From positions 395,630 through 459,629 of the forward strand of contig NZ_WNKG01000004.1 of NCBI RefSeq assembly GCF_010119245.1: DNA of 64,000 nt. Reading direction: 5' to 3'. Position numbers and translations under genes: made by a program. The notes under the pieces are model-generated. The model ran no database searches. It saw only the letters and a program-made list of their open reading frames with translations, and had not been told where the DNA came from. The stretch is from Cyclobacterium salsum (GTDB lineage: Bacteria; Bacteroidota; Bacteroidia; Cytophagales; Cyclobacteriaceae). Of this stretch, positions 44,562 to 54,275 are shown piece after piece; within the stretch, counting starts at the first letter, position 1; each line of letters starts with the position of its first letter.

Positions 44562-45032
44562 ATGAATTTGAGGCAAACGATAGAGGAAATAGTGGAAAAA
44601 CACCTTCCGGATGCCAGCCATTTTGTGGTCGACATTCAAATCGTCGAAAAAGGCCCAAAAAAGTCCCTTCACATACTAATTGATTCGGATCAGGGGGTCA
44701 TCATTGATACCTGTGCCGCTGTCAGTCGGGCAGTAGGGGAAGAGATTGAGGCCAAAGAGCTAATGGACACCGCCTATGTAATGGAGGTATCATCTCCCGG
44801 GGTGGATTTTCCATTGAGCTCCAGAAGGCAATATCAAAAAAATGTGGGTCGCAGCCTGAAAGTTACTTTGGAAAATAACGACACCATCGAAGGAAAGCTG
44901 GCAGAAGTGGACCAGCGGGGTATCCGCATCTTGGTAAAGAAAAAAGCAAAAGGAAAAAAGGCGGTTGAAGAAAGTCTCGACCTGCCCTTTGAACAAATTA
45001 GGAAATCAATAGTAGTAGTCTCTTTCAAATAA
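44562..45032 (+). CDS. rimP: Ribosome maturation factor RimP
   Basis: The ATG at 44562 (MNLRQTIEEIVEKHL) is preferred over 44478, which lies in the leader hairpin region; this gives 156 residues, the normal length. N-terminal RimP core with SLHILIDSDQG, DTCAAVSRAVGEEIE and VSSPGVDFPL, then the SH3-like C-terminal domain (SLKVTLENNDTIEGKL, LPFEQIRKSIVVVSF). It aids 30S subunit assembly. First gene of the rimP-nusA-infB operon. Confidence 0.93.
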   Translation: MNLRQTIEEIVEKHLPDASHFVVDIQIVEKGPKKSLHILIDSDQGVIIDTCAAVSRAVGEEIEAKELMDTAYVMEVSSPGVDFPLSSRRQYQKNVGRSLKVTLENNDTIEGKLAEVDQRGIRILVKKKAKGKKAVEESLDLPFEQIRKSIVVVSFK

Positions 45033-45037
45033 AAACA

Positions 45038-46282
45038 ATGGATGCTAAAGTTCTGATTGAATCATTTGCAGAGTTTGCAAGATCGAAAAATGTGGACCGA
45101 CCAACAATGATCCGCATTCTTGAAGATGTATTTCGAGCAATGATTCGCAAAAAGTACGAAACAGATGAAAATTTTGACGTGATCATCAATGCTGACAAAG
45201 GGGATCTGGAGATCGTTCGAATCAGGGAGATTGTAGACGATAACTCGGAGGATATCTGGGATTACGATAAGATAAGCTTGTCAGAGGCAAAGAAAATTGA
45301 ACCCGATTTTGAACTGGGAGAAGAAGCCTACGAAAAAATCGAATTGGAAGATTTTGGCAGAAGAGCCGTGATGATGGCGCGACAAACCCTGATCCAGCGA
45401 ATCAAGGATTTGGAAAAGGATTTGCTTTTCAATCAGTACGAAGAGTTGGTAGGCGAAATCATCAATGCAGAGGTCTACCAGATTCTCGGAAGAGAGATCC
45501 TACTGATGGATGGGGAAGGAAACGAACTCATCATGCCTAAGAGCGAACAAATCCCCAAAGACCGTTTCCGAAAGGGGGATACGGTAAGGGCGATTGTGCA
45601 TAAGGTAGAAATGATCAATGGTAACCCAAGAATCATTTTGTCCAGAACTTCTCCGATCTTTCTGGAACGTCTTTTTGAAAACGAGGTGCCAGAAGTATAT
45701 GATGGACTTATTACCATCAAAAAGATCGTTCGGGAGCCTGGGGAAAGAGCAAAAGTTGCCGTGGAGTCGTACGATGACCGCATTGATCCCGTAGGGGCCT
45801 GTGTAGGAATGAAAGGCAGCAGAATTCATGCTGTGGTACGCGAATTGCAGAATGAGAATATTGACGTTATCAATTATACGGAAAACCTGGACCTATACGT
45901 ATCCAGGGCCTTGAGTCCGGCAAAAGTATCTTCCCTTCAGGTAAGCGAAGAGGAGAAAAGGATCTCCGTGTACCTTAAACCGGATCAGGTATCCCTTGCC
46001 ATCGGCAAGGGAGGCTTTAATATCCGCCTGGCCAGCCGTTTAGTCGGCTACGAGATCGATGTATTCAGGGAATTATCTGGTTATGAAGAAGAGGAAGATG
46101 TGGATTTGTCCGAATTTTCTGACGAAATTGAAAGTTGGGTCATAGCGGAACTGAAAAAAACAGGTTTGGATACCGCAAAAAGCGTATTAGCGCTGACCAA
46201 AGAAGACCTATTGAGGAGAACCGAACTGGAAGAAGAAACGATTGATGATGTATTTAAAATATTAAAACAAGAATTTGAATAG
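45038..46282 (+). CDS. nusA: Transcription termination/antitermination factor NusA
   Basis: A 414-residue NusA: N-terminal RNA-polymerase-binding domain, an S1 domain (about residues 130-200), then KH domains with DPVGACVGMKGSRIHAVV and LAIGKGGFNIRLASRLVGYEID. A short C-terminal acidic tail with an LTKEDLLRRTELEEETIDD helical repeat resembles the HhH-type end. It binds RNA polymerase during elongation, pausing and rRNA antitermination. It begins 5 bases after rimP. Confidence 0.95.
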   Translation: MDAKVLIESFAEFARSKNVDRPTMIRILEDVFRAMIRKKYETDENFDVIINADKGDLEIVRIREIVDDNSEDIWDYDKISLSEAKKIEPDFELGEEAYEKIELEDFGRRAVMMARQTLIQRIKDLEKDLLFNQYEELVGEIINAEVYQILGREILLMDGEGNELIMPKSEQIPKDRFRKGDTVRAIVHKVEMINGNPRIILSRTSPIFLERLFENEVPEVYDGLITIKKIVREPGERAKVAVESYDDRIDPVGACVGMKGSRIHAVVRELQNENIDVINYTENLDLYVSRALSPAKVSSLQVSEEEKRISVYLKPDQVSLAIGKGGFNIRLASRLVGYEIDVFRELSGYEEEEDVDLSEFSDEIESWVIAELKKTGLDTAKSVLALTKEDLLRRTELEEETIDDVFKILKQEFE

Positions 46283-46353
46283 CAAATAACGATAGATTAT
46301 TCGTTATCCCCTTTATATTTGCATTAGAATAAAATACAGGAATAGGTATTAGT

Positions 46354-49344
46354 ATGTCAGAAGAAAAAATGATGCGATTAGGCCAGGTAGCCAGAAAGCT
46401 CAACGTCGGTGTAGCGACCATCGTTGAGTCCATGGCGAAGAAGGGCTTTGAGGTAGAAGGAAACCCGAACTCTAAGATCAGCATGGAGCATTTCAATATG
46501 CTTGCCAAGGAGTTTAGGTCTTCTGCCCAGGAGAAGGAAGAGGCCTCCCATCTTTCCATTGGCAAAAGACACAATGAAAATTTTACGATCAAGGCGGAAT
46601 CTGAGTCTGAACCGGAGAAGGAGATAAAAAAACCTGAACCGGAAAAGCCCGCTCCCAGTCCAAAGGAAGAAAAACCTGCTTCCGAAAAAGACACTGACAA
46701 AATTTCCACCGAAGCCCCCAAGCTTCAGGGCATAAAAGTAGTGGGTAAGATTGATTTGGAAGGGAAGCCTTCCAAACCGGAGGAATCCAAAAAGGAGGAA
46801 AAACCAAAAGCGGCGGAGCCAAAGGCAACGGAACCGAAAGAAACGGAACCTAAAACGCCGGAACCTAAAACAGCCGCTCCCGCTCCAGAACCTGAGGAAA
46901 GCAAAAAAGAGGAGAAAAAGGAAGAGAAGCCGAAAGAAGAAAAACCAGAAGCAACATCTCCTGAGAAAGAAAAACCGGAAGTCCCTGCGGCGAAACCCGC
47001 CGAAGATAAACCGGTAGAACCAACGCCTGAAGCAGCGGAGCAAAAACCTATTCCTGAGAAAGCTCCAGAAGAAAAGAAACCAGCAGAGCCCGAAAAGCCA
47101 GCCAAAGAAGAAGAAAAACCAGCCGAAACCTCTGAAAACAGGGTCATTTCTGCTAAAGCAGATTCCCTGAAAGGCTTGACCGTTCTGGGAAAAATAGAAC
47201 TTCCCAAAGACAAGTCGAAGAAGAAAACCAAGCCGGTAGCCTCTTCTGATGAACGAAATAAAGAGAAGAAGAAGCGGCCTAGAAAGCGTATTGACAACCG
47301 TCCCGCAGCCGGTGCCGCAGGCGCCCGACCTGCAGCAGCTGGTGGCGCTGGAAAAGGACCGGGGCAAGGTGCCCGAAAGGGTAATAACAGGGGTCCTGCG
47401 GGAAGACCTGGCGCAAGAGGTGCCGGAAACGCTCGTTTCCAGAAAGAGGAACCGACACAAAAAGAAATTCAGGATCAGATCAAACAAACCCTCGCCAGGC
47501 TACAAGGCGGCGGTAGATCCGGAGGAAAAGGAAAAAACCGTAGGGATAAACGTTCGGATCGATCCAAAGAGGTTAGCGACGCTCCTGAGGAAAGCAAAGT
47601 ATTAAAAGTAACCGAATTTATTTCTGCCAATGACCTGGCATCCCTGATGGATGTCTCCGTCAATGAGGTAATATCCGTCTGCATGGGATTAGGGATGTTC
47701 GTGTCCATAAACCAGCGACTGGATGCAGAAGCCATCACGATTATTGCCGATGAATTCAACTACGATGTAGAATTCACCAAATCCGACGAAGAAGAAGCCG
47801 AAATTAAGGTGGAAGAGGATCCGGAAGAGATGATCGAAAGGGCTCCCATTGTAACCATCATGGGACACGTCGATCATGGTAAAACCTCTTTACTGGATTA
47901 TATCAGAAGATCCAAGGTAACACACGGCGAAGCCGGAGGAATCACCCAGCATATCGGGGCTTATGATGTGGAAACCACCGACGGGCACAAAATCGCCTTT
48001 CTGGATACTCCCGGACATGAAGCCTTTACCGCCATGCGGGCCAGGGGAGCAAAAATTACAGATGTGGCCATCATCGTAATCGCCGCGGATGATAATGTCA
48101 TGCCGCAGACGAAAGAAGCCATTAACCACGCACAAGTAGCTGGCGTACCGATGATCTTTGCCATTAACAAGGTAGACAAACCTAATTCCAACCCGGATAA
48201 GATCAGGGAAGAATTGGCCAATATGAACCTGTTGGTAGAAGACTGGGGTGGAAAATATCAATCCCAGGAAATATCTGCCAAGACAGGCGCCGGAATAGAT
48301 GACTTGCTCGAAAAAGTATTGCTGGAATCCGAAATACTGGAACTCAAGGCCAATCCAAAGAAAAACGCTGTGGGAACGGTTGTGGAAGCCTCCCTGGACA
48401 AAGGAAGGGGTTATGTCTCCACCGTAATGGTCCAGGCAGGAACGCTTCGCATTGGAGATACCATCCTTGCAGGCCAACACTATGGCCGCGTAAAGGCCAT
48501 GTTTGATCATTTAGGACAGAAAAAAGAGGAGGCAGGTCCTTCTACTCCGGTACAGGTGCTCGGACTTGGTGGAGCCCCACAAGCAGGAGATGTATTCAAA
48601 GTCTACGATTCGGAAAGAGAAGCCCGGGAAATTGCCAACTCAAGAGAGCAAATTCAGCGGGAACAAAGCCTTCGAACCAAGAAGCACATCACTCTGGATG
48701 AAATTGGCAGGAGACTCGCGATTGGTAGCTTTAAAGAACTCAACATCATTATCAAAGGTGATGTGGATGGTTCGGTAGAGGCCCTGTCCGATTCCTTACT
48801 CAAATTGTCCAAGGAAGAAGTAAAAGTAAACATCATCCACCAAGGTGTGGGACAGATTTCCGAGTCCGATGTCTTGCTGGCTTCTGCTTCGGATGCCATT
48901 ATCCTGGGATTCCAGGTAAGGCCATCAGCCAATGCCAAACGCCTGGCTGAACAGGAAGAAATCGAAATCAGACACTATTCCATTATCTACGATGCGATCA
49001 ACCAGATCAAAGATGCCATTGAAGGAATGCTGGAACCTGAGTTCGAAGAAGTCATTACCGGAAATATAGAAGTCCGTGAAGTGTTTAAGATTTCCAAGGT
49101 AGGTACCGTAGCAGGTAGTTACGTGACGGATGGCTACATTCACCGAAAAAATAAAATCCGGATTATTCGCGACGGCATCGTGATTCACGAAGGAGAAATC
49201 AGTGCCTTGAAACGCTTCAAGGACGATGTAAACGAAGTGAAAAACGGGTACGAATGTGGTGTTTCCATCAAAGGATTCAATGATATCGAGGTAGGAGATA
49301 CCTTTGAAGGATATAAAATGGAAGAGATCAAACGGAAAAAATAA
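46354..49344 (+). CDS. infB: Translation initiation factor IF-2
   Basis: A 996-residue IF-2. An N-terminal IF2_N-like helix domain ([18 protein letters not shown]) is followed by a long, low-complexity Lys/Glu/Pro-rich linker (about residues 75-260) and a Gly/Arg-rich stretch. The second IF2_N domain is near residue 425. The GTPase domain has [14 protein letters not shown] (G1), [15 protein letters not shown] (G3) and [11 protein letters not shown] (G4); C-terminal domains follow with [17 protein letters not shown]. It guides fMet-tRNA to the 30S subunit. A strong terminator follows. Confidence 0.96.
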   Translation: MSEEKMMRLGQVARKLNVGVATIVESMAKKGFEVEGNPNSKISMEHFNMLAKEFRSSAQEKEEASHLSIGKRHNENFTIKAESESEPEKEIKKPEPEKPAPSPKEEKPASEKDTDKISTEAPKLQGIKVVGKIDLEGKPSKPEESKKEEKPKAAEPKATEPKETEPKTPEPKTAAPAPEPEESKKEEKKEEKPKEEKPEATSPEKEKPEVPAAKPAEDKPVEPTPEAAEQKPIPEKAPEEKKPAEPEKPAKEEEKPAETSENRVISAKADSLKGLTVLGKIELPKDKSKKKTKPVASSDERNKEKKKRPRKRIDNRPAAGAAGARPAAAGGAGKGPGQGARKGNNRGPAGRPGARGAGNARFQKEEPTQKEIQDQIKQTLARLQGGGRSGGKGKNRRDKRSDRSKEVSDAPEESKVLKVTEFISANDLASLMDVSVNEVISVCMGLGMFVSINQRLDAEAITIIADEFNYDVEFTKSDEEEAEIKVEEDPEEMIERAPIVTIMGHVDHGKTSLLDYIRRSKVTHGEAGGITQHIGAYDVETTDGHKIAFLDTPGHEAFTAMRARGAKITDVAIIVIAADDNVMPQTKEAINHAQVAGVPMIFAINKVDKPNSNPDKIREELANMNLLVEDWGGKYQSQEISAKTGAGIDDLLEKVLLESEILELKANPKKNAVGTVVEASLDKGRGYVSTVMVQAGTLRIGDTILAGQHYGRVKAMFDHLGQKKEEAGPSTPVQVLGLGGAPQAGDVFKVYDSEREAREIANSREQIQREQSLRTKKHITLDEIGRRLAIGSFKELNIIIKGDVDGSVEALSDSLLKLSKEEVKVNIIHQGVGQISESDVLLASASDAIILGFQVRPSANAKRLAEQEEIEIRHYSIIYDAINQIKDAIEGMLEPEFEEVITGNIEVREVFKISKVGTVAGSYVTDGYIHRKNKIRIIRDGIVIHEGEISALKRFKDDVNEVKNGYECGVSIKGFNDIEVGDTFEGYKMEEIKRKK

Positions 49345-49369
49345 TCCGCTTAAATTGATTCCAACGAAT

Positions 49370-49403
49370 AAAGGCTGTCCCGTAAAAATGACAGCCTTTT
49401 TTT
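49370..49403 (+). terminator. Terminator after infB
   Basis: Stem AAAGGCTGTC / GACAGCCTTT (49370-49379, 49390-49399) with a 10-base loop and a run of T. It ends the rimP-nusA-infB operon. Confidence 0.85.
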
Positions 49404-49437
49404 ATTTTCAATAAAGATTGATTTTTGCACACACGCC

Positions 49438-49632
49438 ATGGAAACCCTGTTAGCCAGCCTTAAAATTTTGACGCTATTGGCGGCTATTGCGTTGATGCTT
49501 GGATTTATACGGCCAGTATATGTGCTGTGGTTTTTGCACCGCAATAATCGCCTGCTGGTATTGAAGTACTACGGGCTGCCTGCATTGATCTTTTTACTTT
49601 TCTGGCTTTTCCTGGAAAGGGGAATGCCCTAA
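49438..49632 (+). CDS. Small two-helix membrane protein
   Basis: A 64-residue protein with two hydrophobic helices (about residues 8-26 and 46-60) around a short charged loop with LHRNNRLLVLKYYG. Similar small proteins occur in Cytophagales; function unknown. The ATG follows the infB terminator by 35 bases, and its stop overlaps the end of the convergent isomerase gene by 4 bases. Confidence 0.6.
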   Translation: METLLASLKILTLLAAIALMLGFIRPVYVLWFLHRNNRLLVLKYYGLPALIFLLFWLFLERGMP

Positions 49633-50561
49633 ACAGCTATCCCTGCCTTTTGCCCTTCCGAACGGATGTGGCTGGCGGCCAGATCGTATTCCTCCTCGGA
49701 GCTCAGGTGTTCCATCATCAGTGGAATATCCGAAAGCCGGCTAACTTCCTGCAGGAATACCCCGTAATCCAACACGCCCAGGCCCGGCCGCACTTCCGAA
49801 AATTGGGGCATGTAATAATCTTCCCGGAGCTGTATGTCCTTGGCATGGCAACTCCGAATATGGGGTCCCAGTTTCCGGAAACATTCCCGGATCAGGGCTG
49901 CATTGCCATAGTACAAGTTGGGGGTGATAATCAGGTTCATGGGATCCATATGAACGCCAAACGCCTTTCGGTCTACCGCCCGTACCAGATCCAGGTAGCT
50001 GTCCGCCGAATCGGGATACGCCCAGGGCATGGGTTCCAGCGCAAAATAGGTCCTTTCAGGCTGCACTTCATCGATGATTTTCCGGGTCACCTCCACGATC
50101 TCATCAAAGGTATCCCGGGTCAGGTTATCCTGGTGAGGGCCTGCCCAGTGCACCGGGTTTTTCGACCCACTGATATTTACACAGCAGTTGGCGCCAATGC
50201 ATTCCGCCAGTTGCAGGGATTGGGTACATTTTTCGAATGCCCCCCGGGCCATCTCCTTGTCCGGGCTGATGGGATTGCTCCAGGCACCTACTTCAGCAAT
50301 GACGATGTCGGCTTTTTTGGCTGCGGATTTATAGGCCTGGATCTCCTCTGCGCTTGCCGTGAGGGAAAGGGGGCAATAGGCGGCACGGAATCCTTTGGCG
50401 CCTAAAGCGGCAACCCATTCCTCCGGATCCTGGGGCTTGGAAAACAGCGGTCCGCCAAGGCGTACAGCGGCTTTTGGAGCGGCTAAAGAAAAGGCTTCCG
50501 TTCCCAGCATCGCCAGTCCCAGTGCAGACAGGCTCTTTTTTGAAAAGGCTCTTCGGTTCAT
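49629..50561 (-). CDS. Tat-exported sugar phosphate isomerase/epimerase-like protein
   Basis: A 310-residue TIM-barrel protein of the xylose-isomerase-like/AP-endonuclease-2 group. The N-terminus MNRRAFSKKSLSALGLAML is a Tat signal. Barrel residues include ALEPMPW, GVHMDPMNLI, RSCHAKDIQL and LMMEHLSSEEEYD, giving a likely divalent-metal site (Glu, Asp, His, Glu). Related exported proteins act on sugars or cyclitols such as inosose; the substrate here is unknown. It stands alone. Confidence 0.85.
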   Translation of the reverse strand: MNRRAFSKKSLSALGLAMLGTEAFSLAAPKAAVRLGGPLFSKPQDPEEWVAALGAKGFRAAYCPLSLTASAEEIQAYKSAAKKADIVIAEVGAWSNPISPDKEMARGAFEKCTQSLQLAECIGANCCVNISGSKNPVHWAGPHQDNLTRDTFDEIVEVTRKIIDEVQPERTYFALEPMPWAYPDSADSYLDLVRAVDRKAFGVHMDPMNLIITPNLYYGNAALIRECFRKLGPHIRSCHAKDIQLREDYYMPQFSEVRPGLGVLDYGVFLQEVSRLSDIPLMMEHLSSEEEYDLAASHIRSEGQKAGIAV

Positions 50562-50709
50562 ATTTGGGTTATTTGGTTTGGAAAGGGAATATAAAGAAAA
50601 AATGGAATAGCTTTATACCCGTGGTACTGAAAGTAAATGCGCCTTAATGGCGAGCGTTGGAAATTGAATGGACTTTTAGTAATTTTTAAAATCAACTATT
50701 TATTCCCTT

Positions 50710-51298
50710 ATGACTATTCCAGCCGATCTAACGCTTCCAATCCAAAAACTTTCAGGCGTATTTAATAATACCACCAATTCCTATAAGATTTTTACAAAAG
50801 AACAACCCAAACGTCCCTGGGTTAACGGAAAAAATATTTCCACCATTGTTAAGAAAGCTAACAAATGCCATTTTCTTTTGGAAGGAAGTGGCTAAAGAAG
50901 ATGGTGATCTTTTTTGTATTTACTCCAATGAAGAAATGTCGATGGAAAACTTTTCCATCGACCATTTTATTCCCTGGAGTTTTGTAACCCATGACCAGCT
51001 TTGGAATTTAATCCCGACTTCAAGATCCGTAAACTCTTCAAAAGGCAACAATTTTCCTTCCCTAAGTGAATATTTGGATCCCTTTGTAGAAATTCAGCAT
51101 AAGGCTTTTAAAATCTTCCTAGAAAATAACCAAAAGCATAAAAACCTACTTTACGATTACACCACCATCTTTAAAGATGATTTAAATGGCATTGCAAGAT
51201 TAAAGCCAGATGAATTTGGAAATGTCTTGAAAGAAAACATTAACCCCCTTTATCAAATTGGAGAAAATATGGGTTTTTCTACTGATTGGACGCTATAG
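50710..51298 (+). pseudogene. Frameshifted HNH endonuclease gene
   Basis: Two overlapping frames make one product. The first (from ATG 50710) runs to a stop at 50895; the second carries on from about 50870 with FFWKEVAKEDGDLFCIYS, then the HNH-like core SIDHFIPWSFVTHDQLWNL and NSSKGNNF (His, Asn and second Asn positions) and a C-terminal region. A one-base indel near 50866-50890 breaks it. The N-terminal part also looks shortened. It lies beside REP-like repeats, typical of decaying accessory DNA; a sequencing error is the other explanation. Confidence 0.6.
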
Positions 51299-51993
51299 TG
51301 GATCGTAGGGACCTTAATACTACTATCGAATTAGGCTGCTTGCGGATACCTCAATAGTCATTAAATTGTAAATAATTCTAGAAAAACCCCTTCCATAGGA
51401 ATGCGGCTTTAGCCCATTCCAAAAAATTGCATTCCAAAACCGCGGCTTCAGCCAAAATGGAAGAAATACCAGGGCAGGTGTTTTCGAACCGGATTCGGTA
51501 AGCAATCATATCAAAGAATCCATCGGATGTAGGTTTAATGTGAAATTTGGAATTGGACCCCTCAAGGATAACTAATTTGGCTAAAGCCAATAATACTACC
51601 CCCCCTATTGCCTACCGCTAAAGCAGTAGGCAATTGATCAAAAAATCATCGCTGCCAAATACGGATAACAAGACCGATTATCGGTGGGCAATCCTAACGA
51701 CCTGTTTAGACAAAAGACGCAAGCTATTTTTGGAGTCACACCACCTGCCCCTTTTCCCGGAGCAAATACCGGATGGCGTTAGACAGCAGCAATTGATCCA
51801 AGGAATTTATTTCCGAAAAAGTAACCGAATGATGTCCAAAATTCAATAGCAAAACCCCCTCCCATAGGAATGCGGCTAAAGCCCATCAACCGATAAACAA
51901 GCCTCATGAAGCTGTCTTATTGTCTTGTCCTGAAATAGGTTTACAAAATCAAACCATCACATCACCGCATCATCAAATCACCACATCATCACA
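51299..51993. repeat. REP-like and simple repeats
   Basis: Two copies of a 30-base element with core ATAGGAATGCGGCTNNAGCCCAT (51394-51417 and 51862-51884) differ only at a few bases. Between them are hairpins TTGGCT/AGCCAA near 51577 and TTGCCTAC/GTAGGCAA near 51606-51632. The right end (51953-51996) is a CATCA-type simple repeat. No gene can be supported; REP-type elements are often mobilised by TnpA-REP transposases, none of which is here. Confidence 0.55.
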
Positions 51994-53181
51994 TCATATC
52001 ATCCTACACCGCCAAACCCCCGTCTTTCCATCCATTACGGTAACCGCAATCAAAAACTCTTCGCCCCCATCCTTTAGCCGGAATTTCTTTTTAATCCCCT
52101 CCGCTTTCATGGGATGGTTACGGGAAATCACATGGACCTTGCCTTCCGGGTACAGCTTTTTCAATACCTTCTTGTCCAGCCGGATTTCCTCCAATACCTT
52201 AAAAACACGCCCGGGCACGCCCTCCGGAAAATGATCGCTGGTGTAGATATGCGTGTGGACATGCAGTTTGGCCAATCCTTGTTTTACGGCAAAACATTTG
52301 AATGCTCCTGCTTTTAGTATGGAAGCATACGGAATCACCAGAAAATTTCCTGGCAAAGAAAATTCAGGCCTTGCCTGCGCTTCCTCTTCCGGAGAAAAGG
52401 TAAAGCTGCTGGGGCCCTGCTCCCTTATTTCCACGGCGACAATCCTTAGTGGCTGGCCCGAACCATCGTTAATAAGCAACAACTCCTTCACCTCGTTTTT
52501 GACACTCAGCACATGGACCTGGGTGATTCCGGGCAGTTCCCGGCAAGCCTCCCTGATATCCAGCATGGGAGAGGCCTTTACCATAATGGACTTGGCTTTT
52601 TGCCGAAACAAGGTCCAATTACTCACCACATCCGGTTCCAGGTCTTTCAATTGGAATAATTTCTGATTGCTTTTTCCCCTTCTGGCAGGATCCACATACA
52701 GCCAATCAAATGTCAGGGTGGATTGCCGCAAAAAGGCCAGGGCATCCTGGTGTACAAAGGAAACCTGTTGGTTTTTAAAAAACCGGGTGAGGTTATGCCG
52801 GGCCAACGCCACCAGCTCCTCCTGCTGCTCCACATAGCTTACCTGCTCCATTTTTTCCCCCAGGTAGAAGGTATCCACCCCAAAGCCGCCGGTCAGATCT
52901 ACCAGGGTTTTTCCCTGCACCAAACTGCTTTTATACTTGCCCGTGGCCTCGGAGGAACATTGTTCCATGGAAAGGGCAGGCGGAAAAATAAGGGAAGGGT
53001 GAGTCGCCCAGGCTGGCAGCTTGTGCCGCGCTTTTTGCCGCATGGCAATCTGTCGGGCGGCCACCTTGATGTCCAGGCCGGGGATTTCCTTATGCCGTAA
53101 AAGCAATTGTGCAGGATCTTCCTCAAGATGATCCTGCACAAACTGCATTAATTTGGGATGATATAGGGCTTCCAGCTCCAC
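51994..53181 (-). CDS. SAM-dependent methyltransferase with THUMP-like domain
   Basis: A 395-residue protein starting at GTG (53179-53181), directly abutting the asd stop. Rossmann motif VDLTGGFGVDTFYLGEKM, then YVEQQEELVALARHN, and the catalytic block WLYVDPARRGKSNQKLF. The C-terminal THUMP-like region follows, ending with VMDGKTGVWRCRMI. Probably an RNA (tRNA or rRNA) methyltransferase; the target base is unknown. It is in the same operon as asd. Confidence 0.85.
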   Translation of the reverse strand: MELEALYHPKLMQFVQDHLEEDPAQLLLRHKEIPGLDIKVAARQIAMRQKARHKLPAWATHPSLIFPPALSMEQCSSEATGKYKSSLVQGKTLVDLTGGFGVDTFYLGEKMEQVSYVEQQEELVALARHNLTRFFKNQQVSFVHQDALAFLRQSTLTFDWLYVDPARRGKSNQKLFQLKDLEPDVVSNWTLFRQKAKSIMVKASPMLDIREACRELPGITQVHVLSVKNEVKELLLINDGSGQPLRIVAVEIREQGPSSFTFSPEEEAQARPEFSLPGNFLVIPYASILKAGAFKCFAVKQGLAKLHVHTHIYTSDHFPEGVPGRVFKVLEEIRLDKKVLKKLYPEGKVHVISRNHPMKAEGIKKKFRLKDGGEEFLIAVTVMDGKTGVWRCRMI

Positions 53182-54171
53182 TTATACCATGCTGTGGTCC
53201 ACCAGGTACTCGGCGATCTGCACCGCATTGGTGGCAGCTCCTTTTCGTAAATTATCGGCTACAATCCACATGTTCAGCGTGTTCGGCTGGGTCTCATCCC
53301 GCCGCAACCTTCCTACAAAGACCTCGTCTTTCTTATGTGCATTCAATGGCATGGGGTAAATGTTATTGGCCGGATCATCTTCTACCACAACACCCGGGGT
53401 GTTGGACAGCAGTTGTTTTACCTCATCCAGGTCAAAGTCTTTATGGAATTCTACGTTCACCGACTCGGAATGTCCTCCCATAACGGGTATCCTTACCGCC
53501 GTTGCGGTCACCTGAATGCTATCGTCACCAAAGATTTTTTTGGTTTCATTGATCATCTTCATTTCTTCCTTGGTGTAGCCGTTTTCCTGAAACACATCGA
53601 TATGAGGCAATACGTTCAAGTCGATTTTATACGGGTAGACCATCGTTGCCTCTTCTCCTTTTCGCTCGGCCATCATTTGGTCTACCGCATCTTTCCCCGT
53701 TCCAGTGACCGACTGGTAGGTAGAAACCACAATCCGCTTGATGCCGTATTTCTCCCGCAAGGGAGCCAGGGCAAGCACCATCTGAATGGTGGAACAGTTG
53801 GGGTTGGCAATGATGCGATCATCAATGCGCAACACCTTGCCATTGATTTCAGGAACAACCAGTTTTTTGGTAGGGTCCATTCTCCAGGCAGAGGAATTAT
53901 CAATCACGATGGCTCCAGCCTCGGCAAACTGAGGTGCCCATTCCGAAGAAGTAGCCCCTCCGGCGGAAAAAATGGCGATATCCGGTTTTTCAGCCACGGC
54001 CTGTTTCAGGCCTATTACCGTGTAATCCGTTCCCTTAAACGCAATCTTTTTCCCAGCAGATCGCTCTGAGGCGACCAGCAAGAGTTCGTCGAAAGCAAAA
54101 TTGTGCTCACTCAGCACTTCCAAGATTTCCGAGCCTACCAGTCCGGTGGCTCCCACTACGGCTAACTTCAT
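53182..54171 (-). CDS. asd: Aspartate-semialdehyde dehydrogenase
   Basis: A 329-residue enzyme of normal length. NADP-binding start KLAVVGATGLVGSEILEVL, catalytic Cys in NPNCSTIQMVLAL, STYQSVTGTGKDAVDQM, and substrate residues in RIPVMGGHSESVNVEF. It converts aspartyl phosphate to aspartate semialdehyde for lysine, threonine and methionine synthesis and cell-wall diaminopimelate. It reads divergently from the lamin-tail giant gene. Confidence 0.95.
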   Translation of the reverse strand: MKLAVVGATGLVGSEILEVLSEHNFAFDELLLVASERSAGKKIAFKGTDYTVIGLKQAVAEKPDIAIFSAGGATSSEWAPQFAEAGAIVIDNSSAWRMDPTKKLVVPEINGKVLRIDDRIIANPNCSTIQMVLALAPLREKYGIKRIVVSTYQSVTGTGKDAVDQMMAERKGEEATMVYPYKIDLNVLPHIDVFQENGYTKEEMKMINETKKIFGDDSIQVTATAVRIPVMGGHSESVNVEFHKDFDLDEVKQLLSNTPGVVVEDDPANNIYPMPLNAHKKDEVFVGRLRRDETQPNTLNMWIVADNLRKGAATNAVQIAEYLVDHSMV

Positions 54172-54275
54172 GTTGACTATTATTTTGACCGGTTCTACTT
54201 TCCTGAAGAATCCACAGGAAAACTTTTTTTCATTGAATTACGCGTGTTGTATATTCTGTTTATTATATTCAATCT

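Noticed and set aside
46378..47487. A 369-codon open frame on the minus strand opposite infB
   Set aside because: It is rich in Phe, Leu and Arg because it mirrors the Lys/Glu/Pro-rich linker of IF-2; no family features.
49650..50405. A 251-codon plus-strand frame inside the isomerase gene
   Set aside because: It is the antisense shadow of a clear Tat-exported TIM-barrel gene.
51634..51849. A 71-codon open frame among REP-like repeats
   Set aside because: Composition is not protein-like and part of it lies in repeats.
53335..54069. A 244-codon plus-strand frame inside asd
   Set aside because: Antisense shadow of a conserved essential gene; no recognisable domain.
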